Positions 1 through 10,553 are shown, counted from the stretch's first letter. The stretch: 64,000 bases of DNA from Roseospira navarrensis (GCF_009601025.1 NZ_WIVE01000004.1:1-64000); one strand, 5' to 3'. The notes: generated from the letters alone by a model not told the origin. Numbers and translations are program-made.

Positions 1-138
1 CCCGTGCAATCCTGGCATGCATCGCCGGACTTATCTCGCCCAAACAACCAGCATGCATATCTAACGCAAACTGAGCCTTCCGAAACCGGAGGGCGCACGA
101 CAGACGATCGGAGCGCCCCACAACGGGAGGTTCGCGCC

Positions 139-723
139 ATGTCTCGAAGCCGCTCGGTGGCCATGGCCATCGCCCTGGGGGTCGGCCTGCTGCCCGGCCT
201 GAGCCAAGCCAACGAGTTCAAGCCCCAGATCGAGGCCCTGCTGGACAGCGGCGTGCGCCCCTGGCTCTCCGATCCGGTCCTGATCGACGCCATCAAGGCC
301 CAGAACGCGGACCACGCGGACATCACCCAGTCGGAAATCGACGCCCTGGACCAGCAATGGCGGGCGGAAGCCGATGCCGGATCCGGCCCCTTGCTGGACA
401 GTGTGATGGACAACGACCTGTCCGCCTTCCTGGTGGAAAAGAAGCAGGGCCTGGACGGCACCGCCTCCGAGATCTTCGTCATGGACGATGTGGGCCTGAA
501 CGTCGGCCAGTCCGACATCACGTCCGACTACTGGCAGGGCGACGAGGCCAAGTGGCAACAGACCTATCAGGCCGGCCCCGACGCCACGTTCATCGATGAC
601 GTGGAATTCGACGACAGCGCCGAGGCCTTTCTGTCCCAGGCAAGCATCACCATCGTCGATCCCGAGACCGGCGCGCCCATCGGCGCCATCACCATCGGCC
701 TCAACGTCGAGAAGTTGTTCTAG
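139..723 (+). CDS. Secreted single-Cache-like sensor domain protein
   Basis: A 194-residue protein with an N-terminal signal peptide (basic start, hydrophobic stretch at about residues 7-20, likely cut after SQA) and no further membrane segment, so probably periplasmic. The C-terminal half (about residues 90-190), with EIFVMDDVGLNVGQSDITSD and a final strand GAPIGAITIGLNV, resembles a stand-alone Cache (extracellular PAS-like) sensor domain. I chose the ATG at 139 because GGGAGG sits 8 bases upstream and the signal peptide then begins at the N terminus; the frame is open back to position 4. It lies 100 bases before a chemoreceptor gene on the same strand and may be its ligand-binding partner. 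That link is inference. Confidence 0.7.
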   Translation: MSRSRSVAMAIALGVGLLPGLSQANEFKPQIEALLDSGVRPWLSDPVLIDAIKAQNADHADITQSEIDALDQQWRAEADAGSGPLLDSVMDNDLSAFLVEKKQGLDGTASEIFVMDDVGLNVGQSDITSDYWQGDEAKWQQTYQAGPDATFIDDVEFDDSAEAFLSQASITIVDPETGAPIGAITIGLNVEKLF

Positions 724-823
724 AAAGGCGCGCCACGGACGAGGCTCCGGTCCGGCTGCCTGATCGGGCCTGCCCCTCGGCCGGTCGCGGGGGGGTCCGT
801 GGTGCCTGTCAGGGGACAGGCCG

Positions 824-3800
824 ATGAACATTTCCGTCCGCATCCTGTCCGGTTTCGTCGTCGTCCTCTTGCTCACCCTGCTGGTGGGCGCCGCCGGGTG
901 GTGGGCGCTGGAGCAAGCGGAGTCCGGGTTCGCCGCCGAGCGCGAGGCGCTTGAGGCCGTCGCCGCCCTGTCCGCCGTGGCCGACGCCGAACGGCGCGCG
1001 CGCACGGACGGCGACGACCGGGCGGCGGCGGACGTGGCGGCCGGCCTGGACCGAATCGAAGGCCATCTTGACCGCCTGGACGACCGCGCCGACCTGCGCG
1101 GCCCCGTCAGCGAGGCCCGCGAGGCCGTCCGGGACTATAGCGCCAACGTCCAGGTCTACGCCGAGGCGGCGGCGGCCGTGCAGGCCGCGGCGGCCCGCGC
1201 GGCCACCATCACGACGGACCTGCGCGACGCCATCAACGACGTCATCGCCACCCGCACCGCCCGCCTGGACGCGGCGCGCGCCCGCGCGACCGAAGCGGGA
1301 GAGCGGGACGACCGCGCGGCCCGTCTGCTGGCCGTCATGGAGGCGCTGCTGCGGGACCTCGCCATCGTCGGTCCGCGCCTCTCCGACTTTGGGACCACCG
1401 GATCGGTGGATGCCCTGCAGGCCCTGAAGCGCTCGCTGGACGACCTCGGCCGCTCCATCGAGGCCCTGAGCGCGCTTGCGGACGACATCGGCGACGTGGA
1501 TGCCGAAACCCTGGGCCGGGCGAGAACCGACCTGACCCGGGGCGTCCGGCGGCTGGTCGTCGCCGTGCAGCAGGACCGCGCGCTGGCCAATGATCGTCTG
1601 CGCACCGAACAGACGCTGGCCGAGGCCTCGCAGGCCCTCGCGGACGCGGCCGGGCGGCTGAAATCCTTCCTGACCGCCCGCATCACGGCCGCACGGGCGA
1701 ACGGGGCGCCGGCGTCCGGTCAGGACGCGCTGCAACAGTCCCTGACCGCGCTGTCCGATCTGGCGGTGCAGGTGCAGCGCACCCGCGCCCTGGAACAACA
1801 GTTTCTGAGGACGCAGACGCCCGAGGACCGGGCGGCGGTGGCGGACGCCACCCGGGACCTGTTCCTGGGGGTGCTGGGCCTGCGCCGGTCGCTCGACACC
1901 GGGGCCACGGCGGCGCTGGTGGCGCGCCTATCAGAGGCCGCCCAGATCTACCGCCGCGCCCTGGAGCACGAGTTCGACCTGCTGGACGATCGGGACGCGG
2001 TGCTGCGGGCCAAGCTGGAGGCGAACCACCTGGCGCGCGCCGCCCTCGACATCATGACGGTGCTGGCCGAGGACGCCGGACAGGCTGCGGACCGACTGGC
2101 CTCCGGCGCCGAGACGGCCGCCGCCGAGTCCTTCGCCACCCTGGACGTTGCGCAAAGCACGATCCTGGCCGCCACCGAACTGCGGGCGCTGGCCGCCCGC
2201 ACCCGGGACGCCATCCAGGGCTACATCGCGGACCCCGACGAGGCACACCGGCAGACGGTCAGCGCCCTGTTGTCCGATCTCGCCCAGGCCCGAACCACCC
2301 TGATCCAGCGGGCGACGGCCGCCGATCCCGCCGCCGCCGAGGCGCTGCGGACCGCCTTCGGCGGACCCATCGCGGCCTTGGGAACCGTCTTCGAGGCCCT
2401 CGTGGGCGAGGCGCAGGCGATCCGGGCAGCCGACCGCGCCATGGAAGGCGCGCGCGCCGACATGGTCGCCGCCCTGAGCCGGGCCCGCGCCGCCGCCCAG
2501 GACAGCGCGGCGCAGGACAGCGCGTTGGCCTCCGGACTGTTGCTCGGCGGCGGCGCGCTCGCCCTCGTGCTGGGCGTGATCGCCGCCGTGCTCATCGGAC
2601 GGTCCATCGCCCGCCCCATCGTGGCCATCACCCAGGTCATGCAGCGGGTGGCGAACAACGACCGCGATGTGGACGTGCCCGGCCGCGACCGCAAGGACGA
2701 GATCGGCGCCATGGCCGCCGCTGTCGAGGTGTTCAAGGACAACGGCCGGCGCATCGAGGCGATGCAGGCCGAACAGGCCGCCAACACGCGACGCGATGCG
2801 CGCAAGCTGACCACCGAGATGATGGCCCTCACCAACGCCCTGGACGAGGAGATCCGCGCCGCCGTCTCGATCGTCGAGACTCAGGCCCACCGCATGCACG
2901 ACGCCGCCGTGGACATGACCGACGCGGTGCGCCAGACCGAGGGCCGGGCCAGCGCCGCCGCCGATGCGTCGCGCAGCGCGGCCGGCAACGTGGACGGGGT
3001 CGCCGCCGCCGCCGAGCAGATGGCCGCCTCGATCCGCGAGATCAGCCGGCAGGTCTCCGGCGCCTCCGACATCGCGCACCGGGCCGCCTCCCAGGCCGAG
3101 GCGACCAACGACCGCATTCAGGGGCTGGCCCAGGCGGCCGACGAGATCGGCACCGTGGTCCGGCTCATCAGCGACATCGCCAACCAGACCAACCTGCTGG
3201 CGCTGAACGCCACCATCGAGGCCGCACGGGCGGGCGAGGCCGGCAAGGGCTTCGCCGTGGTCGCGGGCGAGGTCAAGACGCTGGCCGGCCAGACGGCCCA
3301 GGCGACCCAGCAGATCGGCGCCCACGTCGGCGGCATGCAGGCGGCGACCCGGGAGGCCGTGGACGCCATCCAGGCCATCGTCGCGGTCATCGGCGAGATC
3401 AACGAGATCACCACCGCCGTCTCGGCCGCCGTGGAACAGCAGACGGCCTCGACCGGCGAGATCAGTCAGGGCGCCGTGCAGGCCGCCCACAGCACCCAGG
3501 AGGCCTCGGACAACATCGGCGAGGTCTCGTCGGCCGCCGAACTGACGGGATCCCGCACCGGCGAGGTGGAGACCGCCGCCGACGAGGTGCGCGGCCGCGT
3601 GCAGCAGATGCTCGCCGCCCTCGACCGCATCGTGCGGGGCAGCGGCGATCAGGACCAGGGCGCGCACCGGCTGCAGGCCGTGTCCCTGACCGCCAGCCTG
3701 GTCCGGGAGGGAGCGGCGGCCCGCCCGGTCGGCATCACCGGGCTGTCCGCCAGCGGCATCGCCACCCTGGATCCGGCGGTCGAGGCCAAGCGGGGCGACA

Positions 3801-3964
3801 CCCTCACCCTGGACGTTCCGGGGTTGGGCGCCACGCCGGCGCATCTGGTGGCGCGCACCGAACACGCCGTCCACGTGCGGCTGGACCTGCCCGAGGAGCG
3901 CCTGCCCGCCCTGGCGGAGATCATCCGGTCGCGCGCGGGTCGCGCGTCTCCGGCGCGCTCTTGA
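824..3964 (+). CDS. Methyl-accepting chemotaxis protein with very long sensor region and PilZ-like tail
   Basis: Chemoreceptor of 1046 residues. A first membrane helix lies at about 8-28, followed by roughly 540 residues of predicted helical, Ala/Asp/Arg-rich periplasmic region. A second helix (about 566-588) leads into a HAMP domain (588-642). The signalling domain has the conserved hairpin tip ([20 protein letters not shown] near 781-800), which binds CheA and CheW. The last 90 residues (about 955-1046), with [11 protein letters not shown] and ending in an [15 protein letters not shown] helix, look like a PilZ domain, as in Tlp1-type receptors of Azospirillum. The RxxxR half of the c-di-GMP motif is not clear. 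Most chemoreceptors have 500-700 residues. The ATG at 824 follows AGGGGACAGG. Confidence 0.92.
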   Translation: MNISVRILSGFVVVLLLTLLVGAAGWWALEQAESGFAAEREALEAVAALSAVADAERRARTDGDDRAAADVAAGLDRIEGHLDRLDDRADLRGPVSEAREAVRDYSANVQVYAEAAAAVQAAAARAATITTDLRDAINDVIATRTARLDAARARATEAGERDDRAARLLAVMEALLRDLAIVGPRLSDFGTTGSVDALQALKRSLDDLGRSIEALSALADDIGDVDAETLGRARTDLTRGVRRLVVAVQQDRALANDRLRTEQTLAEASQALADAAGRLKSFLTARITAARANGAPASGQDALQQSLTALSDLAVQVQRTRALEQQFLRTQTPEDRAAVADATRDLFLGVLGLRRSLDTGATAALVARLSEAAQIYRRALEHEFDLLDDRDAVLRAKLEANHLARAALDIMTVLAEDAGQAADRLASGAETAAAESFATLDVAQSTILAATELRALAARTRDAIQGYIADPDEAHRQTVSALLSDLAQARTTLIQRATAADPAAAEALRTAFGGPIAALGTVFEALVGEAQAIRAADRAMEGARADMVAALSRARAAAQDSAAQDSALASGLLLGGGALALVLGVIAAVLIGRSIARPIVAITQVMQRVANNDRDVDVPGRDRKDEIGAMAAAVEVFKDNGRRIEAMQAEQAANTRRDARKLTTEMMALTNALDEEIRAAVSIVETQAHRMHDAAVDMTDAVRQTEGRASAAADASRSAAGNVDGVAAAAEQMAASIREISRQVSGASDIAHRAASQAEATNDRIQGLAQAADEIGTVVRLISDIANQTNLLALNATIEAARAGEAGKGFAVVAGEVKTLAGQTAQATQQIGAHVGGMQAATREAVDAIQAIVAVIGEINEITTAVSAAVEQQTASTGEISQGAVQAAHSTQEASDNIGEVSSAAELTGSRTGEVETAADEVRGRVQQMLAALDRIVRGSGDQDQGAHRLQAVSLTASLVREGAAARPVGITGLSASGIATLDPAVEAKRGDTLTLDVPGLGATPAHLVARTEHAVHVRLDLPEERLPALAEIIRSRAGRASPARS

Positions 3965-3977
3965 TCGAGCGCGATGA

Positions 3978-4637
3978 TCAAACCCCGGCCGCGCCCCGCC
4001 AGCGGGCGCGCAGGTCGTCGCGGTTCAGCGCCAGCCACTGGGCGGCGATCAGGATAGTGGCGTTGTCCAGGCCGCCGTCGCGCATCAGCGCAAACAGGTC
4101 GTCGGCCGGCATGACCACGGGGCGAATGTCCTCGCCCTCGTCATCCAGGCCATGGATCCCGCCAACCGCGCCGGACTCCACACAGCCGGCGAAAAGCTGC
4201 ACCGTCTCCGTGGTGCAACCCGGCGAGGACAGCCAGCGCGCCATGGGCTCCAGGGCCGTGACGGTCAGGCCGCATTCCTCCTGCGTCTCGCGCGCGGCCA
4301 CGGCCTCGGCGGTCTCGTCCGGGTCGATGATGCCGGCGACCACCTCCAGCAGCCACGGCCCCATGCCCGCGCCCAGGGCCCCGATCCGGAACTGTTCCAG
4401 CAGCACCACGGCGTCCCGGACCGGATCATAGGGCAGCACCGCGACCGCATGGCCGCGCTCCAGCAGCTCGCGCGTGATCGGGCGGCCCATTCCCCCGCCG
4501 AACAGGGCATGCCGCAGCACATAGCGGTCGATGCGGAGATAGCCCTTGAAGGCGGGCTCGCACGCCTCGACGGTCACGGCTTCGGACAGGGCATTCAGAT
4601 CGCTGCGGGTCCGGACCGGACGATCGGATGAAGGCAT
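3978..4637 (-). CDS. nudF: ADP-ribose pyrophosphatase (Nudix hydrolase)
   Basis: A 219-residue Nudix hydrolase of the NudF type, which splits ADP-ribose to AMP and ribose 5-phosphate. A complete Nudix box is present at about residues 100-122: G-x5-E-x7-RETQEECGL fits GX5EX7REUXEEXGU exactly. The flanking layout (RHALFGGGMGRPITRELLERG before it, a conserved region after it) is that of the ADP-ribose subfamily. An upstream GTG at 4661 is open, but the ATG at 4637 has AGGAG nine bases ahead and is preferred. It converges on the chemoreceptor with a 13-base gap. Confidence 0.88.
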   Translation of the reverse strand: MPSSDRPVRTRSDLNALSEAVTVEACEPAFKGYLRIDRYVLRHALFGGGMGRPITRELLERGHAVAVLPYDPVRDAVVLLEQFRIGALGAGMGPWLLEVVAGIIDPDETAEAVAARETQEECGLTVTALEPMARWLSSPGCTTETVQLFAGCVESGAVGGIHGLDDEGEDIRPVVMPADDLFALMRDGGLDNATILIAAQWLALNRDDLRARWRGAAGV

Positions 4638-5089
4638 GGCGGCAGTCTCCTGCGTGGGCACCCGCGAGGCTTAGCCCGGGCGCCGCCCCGACGCAACCCG
4701 GGGTTCGGTGCCCCGCGCATTTCCGGCGGCCTGCCCGGAACGGACGCGCATCCAGGGCAACGGGTTCAGGTTAACATGGCGGCATGTTCCTCGCTGTCGG
4801 AGCGGGTCTCTCGAGATCCCTCGTCTCGCTTCGCTCACTCGGGATGACACATTAAAATTATAGGATGTCATCCTGAAGCCGCGAAGCGGCTGAAGGACCT
4901 CGAGCGCAAGTCTCCAACCCGCTGCAAAGACCTGGAAGAGCGATCCCGTTAACCTGAGCCCGTCGCCCTGGACTCGCATCGACGACCGTTGCAACGCGGC
5001 CATGGTCCCGCCATGCTCTGGGGCGATCCTGTCCGATCGGAGCCGCCAGCCCGACCGGACGCGGGCGAAACAACCGAAACTGGAGCGCC
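4638..5089. other. Intergenic region with a dispersed palindromic repeat
   Basis: About 450 bases with no credible gene. The middle (4810-4932) is one copy of a nested palindromic repeat, listed separately. The rest should hold the divergent promoters of nudF and the hemolysin III gene, but I see no strong -35/-10 pair. Confidence 0.6.
4810..4932 (+). repeat. Dispersed nested palindromic element, copy 1
   Basis: Outer arms CTCGAGATCCCT (4810-4821) and AGGACCTCGAG (4894-4904) enclose an inner inverted pair CGGGATGACA (4840-4849) and TGTCATCCTG (4866-4875) around an AT-rich centre, plus a small hairpin GCCGCGAAGCGGC. Similarity to copy 3 (48859-48980, opposite orientation) continues past the right arm to about 4932. 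Copy 2 at 45857-46007 shares the architecture but has other variable parts. It carries no open frame, so it is a REP- or MITE-like element. Confidence 0.75.
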
Positions 5090-5734
5090 ATGAGCGATAA
5101 GTATACACGCGCCGAGCGCTGGCTGGATGGGGTGGTGCACGTGATCGGCGTAATCCTCGCCATCGTCGCGGTCTCCGTCCTGCTGACCCGGTCGATCCTG
5201 ATCGGCGATCCCGTCACCATCAGCGCTGTCACCGTCTATTGCCTTGGCATGCTGGCCAGCTTCGGCATGTCGGCGGCCTACAACATCACCTGGGCGCCGC
5301 GCTGGAAGGCGCGCCTGCGCCGCCTGGACCATGCCGCCATCTATCTGATGATCGCCGGGACCTATACGCCCTTCGCCCTGGTCGGACTGGGGGGATGGAT
5401 CGGCACCGCGCTGCTGGCGGCGGTCTGGCCCGTGGCCCTGGTGGGTGTCGGTCTGAAACTGATGTGGCCGCATCGTTTCGAGCGGCTGTCGCTGCTGCTC
5501 TATCTGGCGCTCGGCTGGGTCGGGCTGCTGGCCGGCAGTGCGCTGGTCACGGCGCTGCCGGCGGAGTCCCTGGTGCTGCTGCTGATCGGCGGCGTGCTGT
5601 ACACCACGGGCGTGCTGTTCCATCTGGCGAAGCGCCTGCGCTTCCACAACGCCATCTGGCATACGCTCGTCCTGGCGGCGGCGGGCTGTCACTATGTGGC
5701 GATCAGCGCGGCCATCCTGCCCGGTTCGGGTTAA
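5090..5734 (+). CDS. Hemolysin III family (PAQR-like) membrane protein
   Basis: A 214-residue protein with about seven membrane helices. It has the family signatures ERWLDGVVHVIG near the N terminus, SAAYNITW at about 60, RRLDHAAIYLMIAGTYTPF at about 77-95, and RFHNAIWHTLVLAAAGCHY near the end. The Ser/His/Asp set conserved across the HlyIII/PAQR superfamily, thought to bind a metal, is present. Bacterial members are mostly unassigned in function; the haemolysin name comes from a Bacillus cereus homologue. The stop codon shares a TTAA with the stop of the convergent ABC ATPase gene. Confidence 0.88.
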   Translation: MSDKYTRAERWLDGVVHVIGVILAIVAVSVLLTRSILIGDPVTISAVTVYCLGMLASFGMSAAYNITWAPRWKARLRRLDHAAIYLMIAGTYTPFALVGLGGWIGTALLAAVWPVALVGVGLKLMWPHRFERLSLLLYLALGWVGLLAGSALVTALPAESLVLLLIGGVLYTTGVLFHLAKRLRFHNAIWHTLVLAAAGCHYVAISAAILPGSG

Positions 5735-6834
5735 CCCCCCACCGACGGATCACGGCGGCGGCCGTCATGGAACAGGTGCGTGGCGGCCGCCGGCCAGGAG
5801 AGGCCCACGGTCTCTCCCGCCCGCACGCCCGCGTCCGGACCCAGCCGGGCCACCAGCGGGTCAGCCTCGCCCGCCGCCATCTCGTCCGCCGCCACATGGA
5901 CCAGCACCGACTCCCCCAGGTGCTCGGCCAGCACCACCGCGCCGGCCAGCGCGCCCGCGGCCGGCGAACACAGCGCGAGCGCTTCCGGGCGCACACCCAC
6001 TTGGACCGCCGCGCCCGGGGGCAGGCCCCGCGCCGCGTCCAGGCTGAGTCGACCGCCGCCGGGCAGCGCCACCGTTCCCGGCTCCTCGGTCACCGTCGCC
6101 GGCATCAGGTTCATGGGCGGCGTGCCCAGGAATCGCGCCGCGAACGGCGTTTCCGGCCGACCGTAGAGGTCCAGCGGCGGCCCCACCTGCTCCACCTGCC
6201 CGGCGTTCATCAGCACCATGACGGTGGCCAGGGTCATCGCCTCGGTCTGATCGTGGGTGACGTGCACCATGGTGGTCCCGAGCCGGCGATGCAGCGTGGC
6301 CAGCTCCCGCCGCACCGACAGACGCAGCCCGGCATCCAGGTTGGACAGCGGCTCGTCCAGCAGCAGCACGGCCGGATCGCGCACGACGGCCCGCCCGATG
6401 GCGACGCGCTGGCGCTGCCCACCGGAGAGCGCGGCCGGCCGGCGGTCCATCAGGTCGTCCAGGTGGAGCATGCGCGCGGCCTCCGCCACGCGGGCGGCGA
6501 TGGCGGCCTTGTCCCGCCGCCCGTCGCGCCGGCGCAGGCCGAAGGCCATGTTCTCGAACACCGTCATGTGGGGATAGAGCGCGTAGGACTGGAACACCAT
6601 GGCCACGTCGCGGGCCTTGGGCGGCAGCGCAGTGACGTCCCGCCCGCCGATGCGGACGGCCCCGGCGTCGGCATCCTCCAGGCCGGCCAGCAGGCGCAGC
6701 AGCGTGGACTTGCCGCAGCCCGAGCGGCCCACGATGACGGCATAGGCGCCGTCGGGCAGGTGCGCCGTCACCCCGTCCAGCGCGGCCACCCGGCCGAACC
6801 GCTTGACCAGTCCCTCGATCTCGACCGCTGCCAT
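5731..6834 (-). CDS. ABC transporter ATP-binding protein, MalK/UgpC family
   Basis: A 367-residue ATPase of the carbohydrate-importer type. It has Walker A GRSGCGKST at about 36-44, Q-loop VFQSYALYPHMTV, signature LSGGQRQRVAIGRA near 135, Walker B VLLLDEPLSNLD and switch histidine HVTHDQ. The C-terminal 130 residues form the regulatory OB-type domain (RFLGTPPMNLMPA, VGVRPEAL). UgpC, MalK and MsiK cannot be separated on this evidence. No permease or binding protein lies nearby, so it may be a shared ATPase serving transporters encoded elsewhere. GAGGGG precedes the start. It lies downstream of argB on the same strand, but a 237-base gap suggests its own promoter. Confidence 0.9.
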   Translation of the reverse strand: MAAVEIEGLVKRFGRVAALDGVTAHLPDGAYAVIVGRSGCGKSTLLRLLAGLEDADAGAVRIGGRDVTALPPKARDVAMVFQSYALYPHMTVFENMAFGLRRRDGRRDKAAIAARVAEAARMLHLDDLMDRRPAALSGGQRQRVAIGRAVVRDPAVLLLDEPLSNLDAGLRLSVRRELATLHRRLGTTMVHVTHDQTEAMTLATVMVLMNAGQVEQVGPPLDLYGRPETPFAARFLGTPPMNLMPATVTEEPGTVALPGGGRLSLDAARGLPPGAAVQVGVRPEALALCSPAAGALAGAVVLAEHLGESVLVHVAADEMAAGEADPLVARLGPDAGVRAGETVGLSWPAAATHLFHDGRRRDPSVGG

Positions 6835-7071
6835 GCCCCTCGCCCATACCGTGATCCGACATCCGCCACCCGGAGGGTATCCCCGATGGGCGCGGTGCGA
6901 AACCGGCGGGCCACCGAAGCGGTGCCCGGAGACCCCAAAACAGAATCGGCGACCCGTGGGGGAACGGGCCGCCGACCTGGGGATTGGAAGAATGCGAAGG
7001 GGACGCTTTCTTCAAGAATGATTATGGCGTCGGCCACCTCACCGGGGCCTTACCCGATCATGACACTTTCG

Positions 7072-8022
7072 TCATTCCGCTGCCGGCGCGCCGCGATGCG
7101 GCCCCCGAATGAGGGTGCCGGCCCCGTGCGGGGTGAACAGTTCCAGCAGCACGGCGTGAGGCACCCGGCCGTCCAGGATGACGGCGCCGCCGACACCCTC
7201 CTCCACCGCCTTTAGGCAGGTTTCCACCTTGGGGATCATGCCGCCCGAAATGGTGCCATCGGCGATGCCGGCATGGGCCTCGCTGGCGGACATTTCCTCG
7301 ATCAGCGCGCCGTCCCGGCCCAGGACGCCCTTGACGTCGGTCAGCATGAGCAGGCGGGTGGCCCCGACCGCCGCCGCCACCGCGCCAGCGGCGGTATCGG
7401 CGTTGATGTTGTAGGTCTCGCCCTCCGGTCCCTGGCCGATGGGGGCGATCACCGGGATCACGTCCGAGCCCTGGAAGAAGTTGAGCACGTGCGGCGTCAC
7501 CTCGGTGGGCTCGCCGACGAAACCCAGGTCCAGCAGCCGTTCGATGTTGCTGTCCGGATCGCGCTTCTTGCGGCGCAGCTTCGTGGCGCGGATCAGGTGG
7601 CCGTCCTTGCCGGACAGACCGATGGCGAAACCGCCGGCCTGCGTGATGGCCGAGACGATCTCCTTGTTGATCGAGCCGGACAGCACCATCTCGACGATGT
7701 CCACGGTCGCCCGGTCGGTCACCCGCAGGCCGTCCACGAACTCCGACTGGATCTTCAGGCGCTCCAGCATTTTCTGGATCTGCGGACCACCGCCGTGGAC
7801 CACCACGGGATTGATGCCGACCTGCTTGAGCAGCACCACGTCCCGGGCGAAACAGGCCGACAGTTCCGCGTCGCCCATGGCATGGCCGCCGTACTTGATG
7901 ACCACCGTCCGCCCGGAAAACCGGCGCATGTAGGGCAGCGCCTCCGACAGCGTCTTGGCCTTCTCCAGCCAGACCTCGCGCAGCGCCTCCCGGTCCTGGG
8001 CCGTGGTGTCGTAACCGCTCAT
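7072..8022 (-). CDS. argB: Acetylglutamate kinase
   Basis: A 316-residue kinase that phosphorylates N-acetyl-L-glutamate in arginine synthesis. Diagnostic motifs: [12 protein letters not shown] near 40, [10 protein letters not shown] near 73, [12 protein letters not shown] near 200, [11 protein letters not shown] near 218, and [19 protein letters not shown] near 250. The N-terminal helix before the first strand is typical of the arginine-regulated hexameric form. It is the most distal gene of the leftward rpmH-rnpA-yidD-yidC-engB-argB run, 61 bases beyond engB, a linkage common in alphaproteobacteria. Confidence 0.97.
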   Translation of the reverse strand: MSGYDTTAQDREALREVWLEKAKTLSEALPYMRRFSGRTVVIKYGGHAMGDAELSACFARDVVLLKQVGINPVVVHGGGPQIQKMLERLKIQSEFVDGLRVTDRATVDIVEMVLSGSINKEIVSAITQAGGFAIGLSGKDGHLIRATKLRRKKRDPDSNIERLLDLGFVGEPTEVTPHVLNFFQGSDVIPVIAPIGQGPEGETYNINADTAAGAVAAAVGATRLLMLTDVKGVLGRDGALIEEMSASEAHAGIADGTISGGMIPKVETCLKAVEEGVGGAVILDGRVPHAVLLELFTPHGAGTLIRGPHRGAPAAE

Positions 8023-8083
8023 CTCCGCCTTCCCCGTCGTTTCCCCATGTCGATTCTCCTGCGCCCGCCGGCGCCCCCGATGG

Positions 8084-8764
8084 TCAGGCCGGCAGCGCGA
8101 TCTCGCCCAGCGCGGCGCGCAGGTCCGGAAGGCCCGCCCCCGTCTCGGACGACGTCACCAGCACGTCCGGATGCGCGGCCACGTGTTCGGCCAGCGCCGC
8201 CCGGGTCGCCTCATGCACCCGCTGGACGGCGGCCGAGGCCGGTTTGTCCGCTTTGGTCAGCACCACCTGATAGTTCACCGCCGCGCCGTCCAGCATGCCC
8301 ATGACAGTGCGGTCCACCGCCTTCAGGCCGTGGCGCGAATCCACCAGCAGCAGCACGCGGCGCAGCGGCGGGCGGCCCTTGAGATAGGCGTTCACCAGCC
8401 GCGTCCAGGCGTCCACCTTGGCCTTGGGCGCGCGCGCGAAGCCATGCCCCGGCAGGTCGGCCAGCATCAGGCGCGGGGTTCCCTCCGGTCCCAGGTAGAA
8501 CAGGTTGATCTCCTGCGTGCGCCCCGGCGTGTTGGAGGTGCGCGCCAGCGTCTTGCGGCCGGTCAAAGCGTTGACCAGGCTGGACTTGCCCACGTTGGAG
8601 CGGCCGCAGAATGCGATCTCGGGAAGGTCGGAGGCGGGCAGACCCGACAGGTCCGCCACGCCCTTGAGAAAGGCGCAGGGCTGCGCGAACAGCACCCGGC
8701 CGGTCTCGACCCGGGCGGCGGCCTCCGGGTCGGCGCCGCCCGCACCGGGGTCGTCGTCAGCCAT
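8084..8764 (-). CDS. engB: Ribosome biogenesis GTP-binding protein EngB (YsxC/YihA)
   Basis: A 226-residue GTPase needed for large-subunit assembly. G1 is [15 protein letters not shown]2 [15 protein letters not shown]3 DLPGHGFA and G4 TKADK. Most homologues have DLPGYGYA at G3; the His and Phe here are conservative changes. An N-terminal extension of about 25 residues is rich in Asp, Ala and Gly. The start overlaps the end of yidC by 8 bases, so the two are probably translated from one mRNA. Confidence 0.95.
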   Translation of the reverse strand: MADDDPGAGGADPEAAARVETGRVLFAQPCAFLKGVADLSGLPASDLPEIAFCGRSNVGKSSLVNALTGRKTLARTSNTPGRTQEINLFYLGPEGTPRLMLADLPGHGFARAPKAKVDAWTRLVNAYLKGRPPLRRVLLLVDSRHGLKAVDRTVMGMLDGAAVNYQVVLTKADKPASAAVQRVHEATRAALAEHVAAHPDVLVTSSETGAGLPDLRAALGEIALPA

Positions 8765-10553
8765 TCACCGACACGCCCATGCGCTTCATGATGAACCACT
8801 GCTGGGCCATCGAGAGCAGGTTGTTCCAGGTCCAGTAGATCACCAGACCGGCCGGGAACTGCGCCAGCAGGAAGGTGAACATGATGGGCAGGAACGTCAT
8901 GATCTTGGCCTGCGTCGGGTCCGGCGGGGCCGGGTTCAGCTTCTGCTGCAGGAACATGGTTCCGCCCATGATGAGCGGCCAGATCCCCACCGCCAGGAAC
9001 GCCGGCGCATCCCAGGGGATCAGCCCGAACAGCGTGAACACGTTGGTCGGGTCGGGCGCGGACAGGTCCTCGATCCAGCCGTAGAACGGCGCATGGCGCA
9101 TCTCGATGGATACGAACAGCACCTTGTACAGCGCGAAGAACACGGGGATCTGCACCAGGATGGGCAGGCAGCCTGAGACGGGGCTCGCCTTCTCCCGCTT
9201 GTACAGCATCATGAGTTCCTGGCTCATGCGCTGGCGGTCGTCCTTGAACCGCTCCTGCAGCTTCTTCATTTCCGGCTGCAGTTTCTTCATCTTGGTCATG
9301 GACGTGTAGGACTTGTTGGCCAGCGGATAGAAGGCCAGCTTGATCAGCACCGTCAGACCCAGGATGGCCAGCCCGAAGTTGCCGAAGAAGTCCTCAAGCC
9401 ACAGCAGGGCATAGAAGAACGGCTTGGTCATGAAGTAGAACCAGCCGAAATCAATGGCCAGGTCGAAGTTGGTAATGCCCAGTTTATCTTCGTACTTGTC
9501 GAGGATCTGCAGCTTCTTCGCGCCGGCGAACAGGTGATTGGTCGCCTGCACGCTGGATCCCGGCTCCAGGGTTCGGCCCGGCAGACGGTAGTCCACCTGG
9601 AATTTCTCGCGCCCATCCACCATGCGGCGCGAGAAGCGGGTGGTGGCCTCGGCGTCCTGATCGAAGGCCAGCGCGGCCAGCCAGTACTTGTCGGTGATGC
9701 CGATCCAGCCGCCGGTGGTCGTCTGCGCCTGTGTGGGCTCGTCCTCGAAATCGTCGTAGTTGACCTCGGTCAGGGTGCCATCGAAGACCCCAAGCGGCCC
9801 TTCGTGCAGGATCCAGATGCCCGTGGTCTGCGGCCGGTCGGTGCGCGAGACGAGGCCGTAGGGATAGAGCGTGACGGCCTCGGCCCCCGTGTTCTCCACC
9901 CGCTGGGTGACGGTGAACATGTAGGCGTCGTCGATCTCCAGGGTGCGGACGAACCGCAGGCCCTGGCCGTTGTCCCAGGTCAGCGTGACCGGCTCACCCC
10001 GGCGCAGGGTGTCCGACGAGGCCTCCCATTGGGTGTCCGGTCCCGGCATGGCGAGGGACTCGCCGCCCGGACCCGCGACCCAGCCGAACTCGGCGTAGTA
10101 CGGATCGACCGCGCCGGAGGGCGAGAACAGGTGAATGGGCGGGCTGTCCGGGTCCAGATCCTCGCGGTATTCGGTCAGCGTGATGTCGTCCAGACGGGCG
10201 CCTTTCAAGCGCAACGAGCCATGGACAAGCGGCGTGTCGATGACCACGCGATCGCCCTCGGTCGCGGCGATGGCCTCCTCGCGGGTCATGGCCCCGGCCG
10301 CGCCCGCGCCGTCCACGGTCGGCATGCCCGGCGCCGGAGGCACCGCGCCGCCGGCATCCGCCGTCCCCGGCGCGCCGGGCGCCCCCACCCCGCCGGTGTC
10401 GCCGGTCTCGCCAGAGGGAGTGAGGCCCTCGCCCACGGTCTGCTCGACAGGGGTCGGCGGCGGCGGAGAGATCATCCGCCACACCATCTCGAACCCGAAC
10501 AAAACCGCGATGGAGAGAACGACCGCGAGGATCAGATTGCGCTGTTCGACCAT
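8757..10553 (-). CDS. yidC: Membrane protein insertase YidC
   Basis: A 598-residue insertase that places membrane proteins alone or with SecYEG. A first helix at about 6-26 is followed by a Pro/Gly/Ala-rich linker and the large periplasmic domain of Gram-negative YidC to about residue 350. The catalytic five-helix core follows (FGLAILGLTVLIKLAFYPLA; PVSGCLPILVQIPVFFALYK; FPAGLVIYWTWNNLLSMAQQ). The cytoplasmic KMKKLQPEMKKLQERFKDD segment between the first two core helices is typical. It lies 98 bases downstream of yidD. Confidence 0.97.
   Translation of the reverse strand: MVEQRNLILAVVLSIAVLFGFEMVWRMISPPPPTPVEQTVGEGLTPSGETGDTGGVGAPGAPGTADAGGAVPPAPGMPTVDGAGAAGAMTREEAIAATEGDRVVIDTPLVHGSLRLKGARLDDITLTEYREDLDPDSPPIHLFSPSGAVDPYYAEFGWVAGPGGESLAMPGPDTQWEASSDTLRRGEPVTLTWDNGQGLRFVRTLEIDDAYMFTVTQRVENTGAEAVTLYPYGLVSRTDRPQTTGIWILHEGPLGVFDGTLTEVNYDDFEDEPTQAQTTTGGWIGITDKYWLAALAFDQDAEATTRFSRRMVDGREKFQVDYRLPGRTLEPGSSVQATNHLFAGAKKLQILDKYEDKLGITNFDLAIDFGWFYFMTKPFFYALLWLEDFFGNFGLAILGLTVLIKLAFYPLANKSYTSMTKMKKLQPEMKKLQERFKDDRQRMSQELMMLYKREKASPVSGCLPILVQIPVFFALYKVLFVSIEMRHAPFYGWIEDLSAPDPTNVFTLFGLIPWDAPAFLAVGIWPLIMGGTMFLQQKLNPAPPDPTQAKIMTFLPIMFTFLLAQFPAGLVIYWTWNNLLSMAQQWFIMKRMGVSVNG

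Noticed and set aside
4-138. Longer N terminus of the Cache-like protein
   Set aside because: The added residues would bury the signal peptide 45 residues in, whereas the ATG at 139 has GGGAGG in place.
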